Assembly (NCBI GenBank): GCA_000711775.1 | Contig: ARYC01017704.1 | Span: forward strand, 1-64,000 | Origin: Oxytricha trifallax | Taxonomy: Eukaryota > Ciliophora > Spirotrichea > Sporadotrichida > Oxytrichidae | DNA length: 64,000 bases | Direction of reading: 5' to 3' | Part shown: positions 1-10,465 of the stretch, piece after piece | Position numbering within the stretch: the stretch's first letter is position 1 | Layout: the number at the start of each line of letters is the position of its first letter | The notes under the pieces: model-generated | Seen by the model: only the letters and a program-made list of their open reading frames with translations | The model's database searches: none | What the model was told of the DNA's origin: nothing | Program-made: the position numbers and the translations under genes

Positions 1-72
1 AACTGCCACGATTTTGATTTATAATAAATTAATTTATTATTAATTTTCCAAATTCAAATGTATTTCTACAAT
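1..72. repeat. Right end of a foldback element cut by the window edge
   Basis: The first 72 bases match the outer right arm of the foldback element at 10042-10465. Both run from AACTGCCACGATTTTGATT through an A+T-rich stretch to an end in CTACAAT, and the last 25 bases also match the copy at 21865-22287. Only half an arm is visible, so the left part lies outside the window. Confidence 0.75.
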
Positions 73-483
73 TAATATCGAATCAAAATTAATTTATCTC
101 TAAAACAAGCAAAGATACAGGCATTAAAATATCAATTATAAGTATGTTAATCATATAGTTATGGTATAGCAAGAGAAGTTCACAGAAATTAATGAGGTGA
201 CCTGGAATTAAGAAGATCCACTTAATTTGATCTACCCGATACTCAATAATGATGTATTATTGTTAGACTTAAAAAAATAAAAATTGAAATTGTATGTATT
301 TTTTTTAAAAAATTTTGAATCCTGGTGACATTTACTCCAGGACTATAATAATTATTTTTTTCTGGATATTTGATGGACTGCGTGCAAAAGTTAATTATAT
401 TCGTTAGCAATAGATAAATCGCTTCTTCATAAAATTGACTTTTAGAAAATATTGTTGAACATTAATATTTAATTTTAATAATT

Positions 484-804
484 TCATCTTTATGCAAGTT
501 ATTTCCATTAAGATGCGATATTTATGAGACTAAAAGGTTTCATGAATCGATTCATCAATTTCTTAACGCTTGATGCTGGCATTTTTCTAACTTATATTCT
601 TGAGTCATTTTTTGGTTTTGTGATAAAATGGGCTTATTCTCCATGGATCTCATCTCTATGAAGCCAATCAATTAATTTGTTATTAGAGCCTTCTTGCTTC
701 ATAATGATGTGTTTTTATTATTTTAACTTAAGCTTTACTTGCATTGTGTTTATTGCAACTCTTTTGCCCACTGTCTCTACTTTCCTTTGAAAATAATATT
801 TCAT
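484..804 (-). CDS. Hypothetical protein, 106 aa, or one germline segment of a longer gene
   Basis: Reading UAA/UAG as Gln gives an ATG-to-TGA frame of 106 residues on the minus strand. It is lysine-rich and basic (for example KLIDWLHRDEIHGE and MNRFMKPFSLIN), with no transmembrane segment and no family I recognise. G+C is visibly higher than in the flanks, and the frame uses several UAA/UAG codons, which fits a ciliate gene. It could be one macronuclear-destined segment of a larger gene, because I see no promoter-like or polyadenylation-like features around it. It is too short for openness alone to count as proof. Confidence 0.4.
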
Positions 805-1226
805 TAGTGTTGATTTAATATACCTTCATCATATACTACTAATATTGCTCATAAATTTCTGATTAATATGAAAATCTATTAGGATATTAATATAAAATAA
901 TCAACTTGAGCTTAATGTATAATAATATAGTTGACCTAAACTAATCTGATATTTTTTCAATAAGTATTTTAATTGGAAATATTTAATAATTTAAAGGTTT
1001 TAAAAAATCTCTATTTCATAAATAAAATTATAAATCCATGAGATAATATTAACATTAAATATATTATATAGAATCCTACTTTACTTATATTTTAAAAAGG
1101 TATACAAATGCATAATATTTATTAATTTAATTATATATTATATTATATTTGACTCAATCACAAAATTGAAAATGTGTTGCTTCTCCACTCTTAAGAACGA
1201 TGTTAAGAGTCCATTCTTAAGTGTGA

Positions 1227-2783
1227 ATGTTTAATCTGTTTACACACTTTTATAGTCATGCAAGCGCTAAAATGGTCATATGCATTAACAGACATTTAGA
1301 CAAGGTTAGTTCCTTCATCGATCCAAACGATCATGTGATCGAGCTTGATGAGAAAGGTAACTTTAAGCTTAAAGGCTGTAGGTTCTCTGATGAAAACTGA
1401 GAACTGAATATCACGATTTTATGGTTTCATCGTAATTCCATTTGTGATTAATGCTTGTTTAGAAGCTAGTTTAGCACTACCAAGATGCAAGATTACAACA
1501 ATTTGAAACTAAGTATATAAATTTAGAAATTAAGAGATATTAATTATTATAAGTATTGAGTTTACATTTTATAACATATTCAAAAATTAGAGCATGCAAA
1601 GAGAATTTCGTAAATATTTATTTGTTTATATACCAGTGCGTCTGCATGAGATAAATGCTGTTTAGTATTCTTCTAAATTTTTATTTCAATAAAATTCAAA
1701 TTTAATGAACTCAATATATTATATTATAATAATTTTAAATTTAATTTTATATTTTATTATTTGTTGCTATATTAATTGCTTTATCCCCTCTTTAATTTAA
1801 AAAACACAATATATTTGGAGATATATGATTAAATTATTATCCTTTTTGTATATTATTATAGTTTACTTCTTATTAATAAACTATATTTCTATTTCTGCTA
1901 TAAATTAAATTCCACATTCTAGGTGAAAACAACCAGGAACATCGCTCACTCAGATGCAGCAAGAGGTATCATGTTGAGCCCCTTTCTAATTACGCTAAAC
2001 TTACGTAATTATAAAAACTTAGCTGTTAATTCCTGAAGTGTCTGCTCATAGAACTGAAGAACTCTAAGAAACTTCAAAGACACTACTATATGCTCAAATT
2101 TATAAATATAACACTATAACATGTTACTACTTAACTCTTTATTATCATAAATATGTCAGCATCTTCAAATGCTTGAATTAACTCACAGTTTAACTTGTAG
2201 GCATCATGGAGACGAGTGAAAGTATAAACTTTTCTTTTAGAGTTGCAAGTGATTAACTCACTAGGCTGTTGGTTTCAATGATCTTTCTTCCATTAAAGAA
2301 GCAGAACTATGAGCTAACATGTATAGTTTCAATTCAACTTTGATTAAGATTTTAGAAATCAAAAAATATTATGTATATATATTTATGAATTATATAGAGG
2401 TAATATATAATCAAGTTCATACAACTCCGTATCTTGAGGCTACTTAAGTAATTAGAAAGGTACTAATGGAGATTGGAAACTGTGCTTTCAGCTCTGTCGC
2501 TGAGGATGATATCATAGGCTGTGGAAACTGTGTGGATGCTCCTCAACTTCATTTAGAGGTTTTAGCTAAATCCTTTGAATCAGTATATTAAGTTGTTAAT
2601 AATTTATATTATTAATATTTAATACATATTTAAAATGAGCATTAAATATATAATAAACCTATCTCTGTTAAATGTGGCGGTAGTATCCCATTAATAGAGA
2701 TCTTTTGTTCAAACTTCCTAAGCAGTCACTATCTCTTGGTTGGAGCAGACTCTGGTAACTCATACACTTACTCAAAAAAGTGA
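1227..2783 (+). CDS. Interrupted germline gene: five coding segments joined at four pointers, 214-aa product
   Basis: Five G+C-richer segments carry the gene: 1227-1397, 1931-2096, 2186-2317, 2467-2558 and 2700-2783. At each junction the segment end and the next segment start share a short direct repeat: TGAAAAC, CTCA, CTAA and TAGAG. Joining on one copy of each repeat gives 645 coding bases, exactly 215 codons, with no internal TGA. All four joins keep frame, which is hard to explain by chance. The start is taken as ATG 1227 because an in-frame TGA stands immediately before it; ATG 1272 is an alternative. The product has an acidic, charged N-terminal third (FIDPNDHVIELDEKG), a Lys/Leu-rich middle and a Cys/Gly-containing C-terminal part (IIGCGNCVDAPQ). 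I do not recognise the family. Segment order is collinear, so the locus is not scrambled. Earlier segments upstream of 1227 cannot be excluded. Confidence 0.75.
1391..1923. other. IES 1, pointer TGAAAAC
   Basis: A very A+T-rich insert of 533 bp (counting one pointer copy) lies between coding segments 1 and 2 of the 1227-2783 gene. It is bounded by TGAAAAC at 1391-1397 and 1924-1930. Excision with one copy joins GAT GAA AAC to AAC CAG in frame. It contains no convincing gene. Confidence 0.7.
2093..2181. other. IES 2, pointer CTCA
   Basis: An 89-bp A+T-rich insert is bounded by CTCA at 2093-2096 and 2182-2185. Other short repeats occur nearby, but CTCA is the one that brings the frame ending TAC TAT ATG CTC into the frame reading ATC ATG GAG ACG. 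Confidence 0.6.
2314..2462. other. IES 3, pointer CTAA
   Basis: A 149-bp A+T-rich insert is bounded by CTAA at 2314-2317 and 2463-2466. Removal joins TAT GAG CTA to ATG GAG ATT GGA in frame. Confidence 0.6.
2554..2694. other. IES 4, pointer TAGAG
   Basis: A 141-bp A+T-rich insert is bounded by TAGAG at 2554-2558 and 2695-2699. Removal joins CAT TTA GAG to ATC TTT TGT in frame. The last coding segment then runs to the TGA at 2781-2783. Confidence 0.65.
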
Positions 2784-4349
2784 GAACAGAGGCTTAAAAC
2801 ACTGAGAGATATTCACTCAAGTTATTATTCTGATTGTGATCTGACTTTATTAAGTCTTAAAGATTAATTAATATGTTTTTTATATAGATTTATATAATTA
2901 TTATTTGTTATGATAAAGCTATAAAGATGCTTCTGTAACTGTTCGTCAATTGATCACTCTTTTCAAGTAATTCTATTAGTTTAAATAAATGAAAATTTAT
3001 CCTAATTATCATTAATTTTAGTTGGTATTTATTTGCCTTAACTGAAAACATGTGTTTTTATTATAGGTTAAGTTCTTTTAAATTTCCTAGATATCTTTGG
3101 AAAATATATATATGTTTATTGTGTATATTTTTAATTTTTAACCACATACGCCATGTTAATAATAATTATCAATATCAAAATACCAAAATATTTCCCTAAC
3201 TTAAGATATTCTATAAAAAGTGTTAATCTTAGATCAGAAAGATTAGCTCTATTATTATCCGATTCTAGCCACTTCTTTCATTGATATTAATAGCATTTCA
3301 AAGGACTTTGAATATTTCTATATAATTAGCGTAACTCTTGGCTATTAATAGATGTTTTCACCGAAAATTATTATTTTTTACATTCGCCTAAATTTAAAGT
3401 TTGTCGTTTTTAAAATCCAATTCCATAGATATTTTAAAAATTACAAAATGATAAATGATTCATAAAAATAATAAGTATTTACTTTCTCTTGTGCGATAGT
3501 AATATTTATATATTTATATGGTATTAGCTGTTATGGAGTAGAATTATAATAAATTTTTATTCATTATCTTAATAACTAGTTACAAAGGAAATAATTATTT
3601 GGAAATTAGGATAGGTAAATAGGATAATAAATAATAAATGTTATAGAGATGTTGATATTGTCTTTTTACTAAATATATATTGAGCATTATTTTAAATAAT
3701 TAGCTTCAACTGATCTGGATTGGACTTGAGGGAATAAATTTAACCAGATGTTTTGACAGATTTATTATAAAGTTAATTGCTTACTATAAAATTGACTCTT
3801 TAATAATTTATTAATTTAAAAAATCTCCATTAATTAATAATACAAATAATTAAGTTCAATCATCTTTTACTTTTGATTTGAAATACCTGGATTATTCATT
3901 TAAATTTTATTTGCTATTATTGATATTAAGAAATATGATTTAATTATATAGCATGGGGTGAAAATAAACAGGCAATTAGATCTCGAACTGGCCAATACGA
4001 GGTTAGAGACACATTATATTATAAAATGCACTTTCACCTTTTTATCCTTCTTATTTGCTTGGATTTTCATTATACTTATAATAATATAATTATTTATATA
4101 AAATGTAAGGGAATATTTAAGTATATTTTTCATTATAAAAATGTTAATTTATCATCATCAAACTCTACTTTAAATTAAGAAAAAATAGTTATTTATGAAT
4201 TATTTCATGAATCTTACTCATTTTGTTAGATTTTCCAGCAATTATCCAATCTTATCGATATGTATTAATATATAAATTAGTAATTTAGGCAATATAAAAA
4301 ACAGAAATCCATCAATAACTGTTTCGTTACTTCAAATAATATCAATGCT
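2784..4349. other. A+T-rich stretch, no gene seen
   Basis: The first ~90 bases are mildly G+C enriched and probably form the 3' untranslated region of the preceding gene. The rest is A+T-rich sequence in which I see no coding island, RNA gene or clear repeat. Confidence 0.5.
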
Positions 4350-5130
4350 ATATTTTTTAGACCAATGCTTAATTTTGATTACCTGCCTATTAATTTTCGT
4401 ATCTCTATAACTTTATTTCTCAATTTGATTTCCTCTGCTTTTAACTCACTTGACCTTCTCCTAATGTATTATGATGACTTTCTCGTTTTAATTCCTTTTA
4501 TTCTGGTCTAGTTGCAATTTGTCCATTCCTCACTGTATCTCCTTTTTCTGTTATCCAGATACATGCCTTAAACTAATAATACAATCCATATGATATCACC
4601 ACAACAACTTCGCTGAGTCTCCTTCCCCATTAATATTGCTCATTTTGAATATTTGTCTTTGGTAGTTTTCTAGAAGCAAGTACATCCCATTAATTAACCA
4701 GTAGTGATAAGCATTTCTCTGTGTATGATCAAGCTTCTCCATCTTTATCTGCTTTCTGCTAAATAATCTCACTCTTTCTCATCATTTCTCTTCATATCTC
4801 ATCGTCTCTAGTTAATATTACTGATCTTTTTATCTCAATTTTCTTGAACTAGGCTTCAAAATTAAATATATCGTAGTACTACTGTATATTTTTCAAATCT
4901 TTGCAAACATAAAAAATACTGGCTTTCTGGTTGCTCAAGAGCAAGATGGTTTATTACTAACTTCGCCTTAACTCGCTATCATCTTAATCTCTTACTTCAT
5001 TATTCTCATTTTTGCTAACTATTTCGCTAAACCTTGAACCCACTACGAACTATTACTTGTTTTATTTAACTTATTGCTTCTAGAGCTTTTAGTTTCAGCG
5101 AGACAACCTTCTAGAATCACAATACAAAAA
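4350..5130 (-). pseudogene. Degraded or multi-segment coding tract, minus strand
   Basis: The plus strand here is strikingly pyrimidine-rich, so the minus strand is purine-rich like the coding strand of other genes in the window. With UAA/UAG as Gln, several open pieces of 40-65 codons follow one another in different frames. They contain gene-like runs such as LAKQLAKMRIMKQEIKMIAS, KMEKLDHTQRNAYHYW and AEEIKLRNKVIEIRKLIGR. The pieces look like a helical, Lys/Glu-rich protein. The frame changes may be true frameshifts (a pseudogene) or unrecognised IES and pointer junctions. I found no pointer set that joins all pieces and no family match. Confidence 0.4.
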
Positions 5131-5691
5131 ATTTATTATATATTATAATTTTTATGATTGCGTGGTATTTGTATATCTTTCAATTTATTTGATTACATAA
5201 AATGAGTATAAATCAAATCATTTAAGAATAAATTAGCGAAAGTTATAAAGCTTTTATCTATATTTATAGTTATGGTTTATTATCTTAGTTTACTTTATTT
5301 AAAAAAGATTAGCAATTACTTTTATTTAAGGAGAAATTATCTCGTTATTTTTTGTTATAAGCGACAATTACAATTAAATGGCTGTACACATTACAAATTT
5401 AATCATAATATGTATAAAATAAATTACTTTCTGGGAAATCACTTAGATAACTCAACTCTTAAGATTATTAATAATTTTATTTTTTAATAAAAAATTAAGT
5501 TAAGTGATTTTATGCCACTTATTTAAAGTGGGTGAAGATGGTAGCGGTACCTTTGAATACAACTGACAGTGGCAATTACATTGATTAATTCATTCTACTC
5601 TTAATTATTTCGTTTCATTTTTATAATAATAATAAGATCACATTGAGGTCTCTGGGGACCTCAATCGTTTATGCATGTTAATATATAAGGG
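5131..5691. other. A+T-rich spacer downstream of the 5692-7187 gene
   Basis: This is A+T-rich sequence. A 71-codon frame at 5272-5487 has no composition or motif support and is within chance expectation. A small hairpin (GAGGTCTCTGGGGACCTC, 5645-5662) lies just past the stop of the minus-strand gene and could mark its 3' end. Confidence 0.4.
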
Positions 5692-7187
5692 TCAAACTCT
5701 TTTAAATTTTGAGTGCCTATCAATTTGCGAAACTAATTGCTTCTAATCTCTGCGCCTGACTTTCACTTCCTCTTCTTCTTGATGATGATTTTGGTCTTCT
5801 TTGTCTTGACATTCTTAATGATTACTGTTCTACTAAGTGAATGATGAGAGATCAGCCTGGTGTTGTTAGTGAATGTGAGGTTGATCAAAGATTTTTCGAG
5901 TGATTTGACCTATCTAGTATGCACCGCATGTCTCAGAGTTGTACTAAAAACTTTCTTTGGGTTTCTCAAGTTTCAGACTTTAAAATCATCATGTTTTAAT
6001 CGTTAATTTAAGTTTTTTATTGTGTATTAATTTGTTTAATTACCCAACATTAATTAGATTTCTTTCTTATTTTCTATTTCTGTTGTGGATCTGATAAAGT
6101 TGTCGACTTCCATTTGATTTCTTATTAAAGTCTGGTCTACATCTAATGGTTGAAATGACTTATTTAGCGCTTCAGATTTATTTCTTGGTTAGTCATTAGA
6201 GAGTTCATTCTGTGACTAGAGAGTTTAAGTACAATGTTAGGATTTTATATCCCTTGATTTCGTTTGATGATAAATTTTGAGATTTGCATTTTGAGGTTAT
6301 ATTGTTTGGTCAAATATGTTATGAGGTATGAAGTCTTTAATTTTCCTATTTAGTACTGGAAGTGAATCATCACTTTTTTAGGTATGTTTTTCCTATTCAG
6401 CAGTGATTATTGGGGAAAATAGTGAATCTTAAGAAAATGGGTCTTGTTGGAAGGGTCTCTGGGTTTTTTTAAGTATTTCCTAGTTGAAAAATATTGAAAC
6501 CTGGTTTAAATAGATCATTCCATGAAGGAGGTTCTTATTAAATGATAGGTTTACCAAATAAGTCGTATGTTGGCACCGTATTCGTGTGGTTGAATAATTG
6601 TTATATTGAGGCCTGAAGTGTATGAATAGTTTGTGGTTTATTAATACTTTGATACCCTATTTAATAGCCTTAATTATTCGGTTATTAAATGGTAGAAACC
6701 TATAATTTTTAAGGTTAGCTGAACCTTTGAATATAAGTCTAAGAGAAGAGGCTTTCACTTTAGTTAGTTTGAAAAAACTTGGAAATTTCTCTGGCAGTTT
6801 CTCTTAATCAGGCTCCTTTTGGAGAACTGTGGTGGGTGTCTCTGGTTGCTTGTGTTTTAGAGATCTTCTACAAATTTTCTTTTCTACAGTATCAATAAAG
6901 CGAGACGAGAAATAATCTGTCATATAAGGCTCATCTAGTGAACAGGCTATTAGGTTTGCTTCAGAGTGATCGATATCAATGTTTAAGAGTCCCATTGATG
7001 CATAGTCAGAAAATTTCTACTTTTAGTCTTTATTGAAGTGTGATAGTAGTTGCCCCATGTCTTCATCTAGACTCTAGACATCTGTTATGATGGAGTGGGG
7101 GAGGAGATTTGATTGACTTTAAACGAGACAGGAAAGTGTGCCATATTGACATATCGTCGCGATCCCTTAGACGTCAATCTGCTTCAT
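5692..7187 (-). CDS. Interrupted germline gene: two coding segments, 462-aa product
   Basis: On the minus strand the frame starts at ATG 7187 (MKQIDVQGIATICQYG...) and runs without TGA to 6059. After a 107-bp A+T-rich insert it resumes at 5951 and ends at the TGA at 5692-5694. Both sides of the insert carry AAAGAAA (plus-strand TTTCTTT at 5952-5958 and 6059-6065). Joining on one copy gives 1389 coding bases, exactly 463 codons. About two dozen UAA/UAG codons fall in frame, and G+C is clearly above the flanks. The product is hydrophilic, with a Cys/Arg/Lys stretch (VEKKICRRSLKHKQPETP), a middle rich in Asn/Leu/Ile, and a C-terminus rich in Gln, His and Glu (ECQDKEDQNHHQEEEEV). I see no membrane segment and recognise no family. 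The Gln/Glu-rich tail suggests a nuclear or protein-binding role, but that is only a guess. Confidence 0.7.
5952..6058. other. IES, pointer AAAGAAA (TTTCTTT on the plus strand)
   Basis: A 107-bp A+T-rich insert (with one pointer copy) separates the two coding segments of the 5692-7187 gene. An intron reading was tried first: a GTAATT donor and TTTAAAG acceptor exist, but splicing there puts a TGA in frame. The 7-bp direct repeat restores the frame exactly. Confidence 0.65.
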
Positions 7188-7845
7188 TTTAATAGGGTCT
7201 TAAATTACAATTGATTCTTAATAATAGTAAGAATACGCATGACAAGAAATAACAAGTGAAATTTTATAAACTAATGCCAAGTTTCTCTTTTTGAAAAGTA
7301 TAAATATTTATTTGATAAAATTGTAAATTTATGAATAAAAGACATTTGAATATTATATTCAAAATGAAAAATAACTGTACCATTTTTAATAGGAAAAAAA
7401 CATAGATTTCTTGTACAAATAAATGAAGCGTTGAAATAGTTAACAAAGTTAGGAAATGCAAATAATTAAAATTATCTATTTCAAAATTAATGTTGTATGA
7501 TATGTTTAAAGACGTCTTTAATAGCAAATCTCTTTAAAATTATAGATAAATATACAAATTTCCTCATATTTATGAAATAAATTCTTTAAATAACAAAATC
7601 TATCTGTAAATAAATTATCAATTTTCATTATTATGGACAAACGTTTCCAGGTTAAATCTTTTTTATTATATTAAAAACTTTAATTATTTCTACAGTAATT
7701 TTTATTTATAAATTGTAATTTCCTTTTAATGAAAAATTTTATATTATAATTATGATGTATTTTTTTAAATAAAATAAAGTGAATTACAACATTAATTTAT
7801 AATAAATCAAATATGAATAATACAAATAAAATAGATAAATCTTAC

Positions 7846-7978
7846 AATTTTTCCTGTCATCTCTGTATTGTCCTTCATATTTTGTTCTATCTTCATTAAT
7901 GAAATCTCTATCATCTTGGTCTTCTACTACAACTGAACTTCTGATGAATCCCTCTACTTGTCTTACCAGGTTCAACTC
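7846..7978 (-). CDS. Exon-like fragment, related to the one at 59435-59545
   Basis: A minus-strand open segment of about 44 codons (with VEGFIRSSVVVEDQDDRDF and EDRTKYEGQYRDDRKN) is preceded by TTTTTATAG and followed by GTAAG. It therefore looks like an internal exon of a charged, Asp/Arg-rich protein. The segment and its upstream intron-like flank resemble 59435-59595, including the shared NDRTK/DDRTK and DR(K/Q)N.KIYL runs and a common flank reading AAGTTACAATA. This may be a pair of related exons or a dispersed repeat. No family is recognised. Confidence 0.35.
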
Positions 7979-8030
7979 CTATAAAAATTAAATGTTAAAT
8001 ATATTTATTGTAACTTACATTATTAATGAA

Positions 8031-10041
8031 CGACACAGAGGTTTCTGATCAGACATTTTTTCAATTATTATTTATATAATTATATTATTTAAAACAATTC
8101 ACTTTATTTAAAAAATTTCATGAATATCAAGAGAAATATTTAATTTCAATTGTTATTTCAAGGGATATATCAAATAGCGCATAAAAACAAATAAATGATG
8201 TGATAAAGTAAAATTCAAGTTGAATCAATGAGTTTGAAGATAGAAGGGACAAATCAAAGTTTGATACTAGTTTTTGTGTTATATGAACTAATTATTAAAT
8301 AAGGTGAGTTTGAAACTTTTTACCTCTAAGATATTTTCGAAATAATTAATATTAATGTACATTATTAAACTTTAGCAATTACTGGACTAGTTTATTTCTC
8401 TAAAAAAATAAGCTTTTTATAAGACTGGATCAATATAATACTAGAAATTTTATATTCATCAGAGCAATTTTGGAGTATTAGAACAAAAGACTACTCGATT
8501 TTATTAATGAATGTATTGGAAAACAAACTTAGTTAAATGAGAATCTAAAATATAAAGAAATTGATGCTGTTAAGATACCAATAGCAAATTAATGAAGCAA
8601 AAAGGAATTAGACCTGATAATCTACTCTGCCTCTATTAAATTAGAAGAGATATAATTATAATTGGACAAATGTAACCAATATTAAATAAAAAATCAGATC
8701 ATTTCAATAGCACTTGTGAACCATGATTATAAAACAATAAAATAACATATAAATTATAATTTTTAATCAATAGACTAAATAAACAAGTAGTACTCTTGAA
8801 AACCCAATATTATTTAAATAAACAGTAGACTATATGGCAAAGAAAAATGCTATTTATGAATTATAAGAGTTAAAAAAGTTATTGCTTAATTTAAAATAGT
8901 TATCAGCACTTATTTTTTAAACATATTAATAATCATGCTCTCATGATTCAATAGAAAACAAAGTTTGTTAGACCTCCAAGATAATAACTTCATTTTATCT
9001 TGTTAGCTTTAAATATACAATTCCTACTAAAACTTATAAAGAAGTTATATCGATAAATGACTTTAAATCAAGATTATTGTAGCACAATAGGGAATAATAT
9101 TCATAAACACCCGAATTACTTTATTTATCAGATTATTTAACTAAGCGTACACTAATAATCGGTAAAATTAAATCCATTTCAAATATCTTACTAGATTAGA
9201 AGATTTCATCAAAGAAACATATATAATCAAAGAGAATTCGGCCACAAAATCTAAACCTAAAAAAATATGAAGCAAGAATTTTAGAAAGTAGCTGCACAAA
9301 GGAAGATATTACTTGAATGTATTATAAATTAAAGAAAAGTAAATATAACAAAGTAATGATGATAAAGGAGTTAATCCTTGGCATTGATAATTCAATTAGT
9401 TGACTTGAGACCTAAATAAGAACATATAATTATAATAAAAGTCTAATATACATTTATTTTAATAATTCAACTTTAAATACAAGAATTACTGCATAGATCG
9501 AAGGTTATTTCAATGCACTAAAATCATAATATTTTGACTAATGATTTAAAAATTAAATAAATATCATTCAAAAAGTAAGATATGATAACTTTAAATAACT
9601 AAAAACATCCCATAAATAATAGTGGAAAAAAAACAATAATTTCTATTTAGAAGTTAAAAAATACAATATATTCAAAAAACATCCAGTTTATTAATTTCAT
9701 AATTAAATAATAAATAAGTTGTTTTAAGATAATAAGATTAATTTTTTTATATTAATAAATTTTCAGCAAGAAAGCATAAAATCGATTAAAGTATGCGATT
9801 AGGATTAGAAAATATCATTATTAATCAGAAGTTGTGAAAAAATATGAATTTTATATAAATAGAATAGTTACTAATTTAATCCAAAAAAAGTTTTATTTTG
9901 CGAATAATTACCTAAGATAATTAGGTTTATGAGAATAAATGATAAAGCAGAGATTAAAGTATTTAGAATTAATAATAGATACAAAGTTCCAAAACCCACC
10001 AAACCTATTAAAATAACTAAAACTTATATAATATTAACAAT
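8031..10041. other. A+T-rich stretch, no gene seen
   Basis: The sequence is A+T rich with an A-biased plus strand. Frames open under the ciliate code occur but lack any rise in G+C or recognisable motif. I see no inverted repeats of useful length. Confidence 0.5.
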
Positions 10042-10465
10042 ATTGTAGGAATACATTCGATATTGGGAAAATATAATTAATCAAATTTATAATAAATAAA
10101 AATCGTCGCAGTTAAAGTTGACCAATTTAAACGATCTTGGGCTCATTCGATAAAGAATTCAAAATTAGCTGGACTTTATTATTGGCGGTACCATTTTATC
10201 GTATCTCTGGAGCGAGATAACTTGACTTTGATGTGAGGGTATAATTTAATAAATTTAGAAGTGTTTAATTAAAGTCGAGTTATCTCGCTCCAGAGATACG
10301 ATAAAATGGTACCGCCAATTATAAAGCCCAGCTAATTTTGAATTCTTTATCGAATGAGCCCAAGATCGTTTAAATTGGCCAACTTTAACTGCCACGATTT
10401 TGATTTTAGTAAATTTATAAATTTAATTAATTATATTTTCCCAATATCGAATGTATTCCTACAAT
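10042..10465. mobile_element. Foldback (MITE-like) element, 424 bp, AAT target duplication
   Basis: The element is almost wholly a palindrome. The left arm starts ATTGTAGGAATACATTCGAT and the right arm ends with its complement. The arms pair nearly continuously for about 185 bases around a loop of roughly 30-50 bases centred near 10245. The inner arms contain GGCGGTACCATTTTATCG and the outer arms CAAAATCGTGGCAGTT-like sequence. AAT stands on both flanks (10039-10041 and 10466-10468), a 3-bp duplication. It has no coding capacity, so a transposase would have to act in trans. Relatives are at 1-72 and 21865-22287. Confidence 0.8.

Noticed and set aside
5272-5487. 71-codon frame without any standard stop
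   Set aside because: No composition or motif support; a few such frames are expected by chance in this much A+T-rich sequence.
5978-6043. Intron (GTAATT...TTTAAAG) in the 5692-7187 gene
   Set aside because: Splicing puts a TGA in frame. The AAAGAAA pointer join restores the frame exactly.
7264-7527. 87-codon minus-strand frame upstream of the 7187 start
   Set aside because: Very A+T-rich with a Phe/Leu/Ile-biased translation typical of chance frames; no coding signal.
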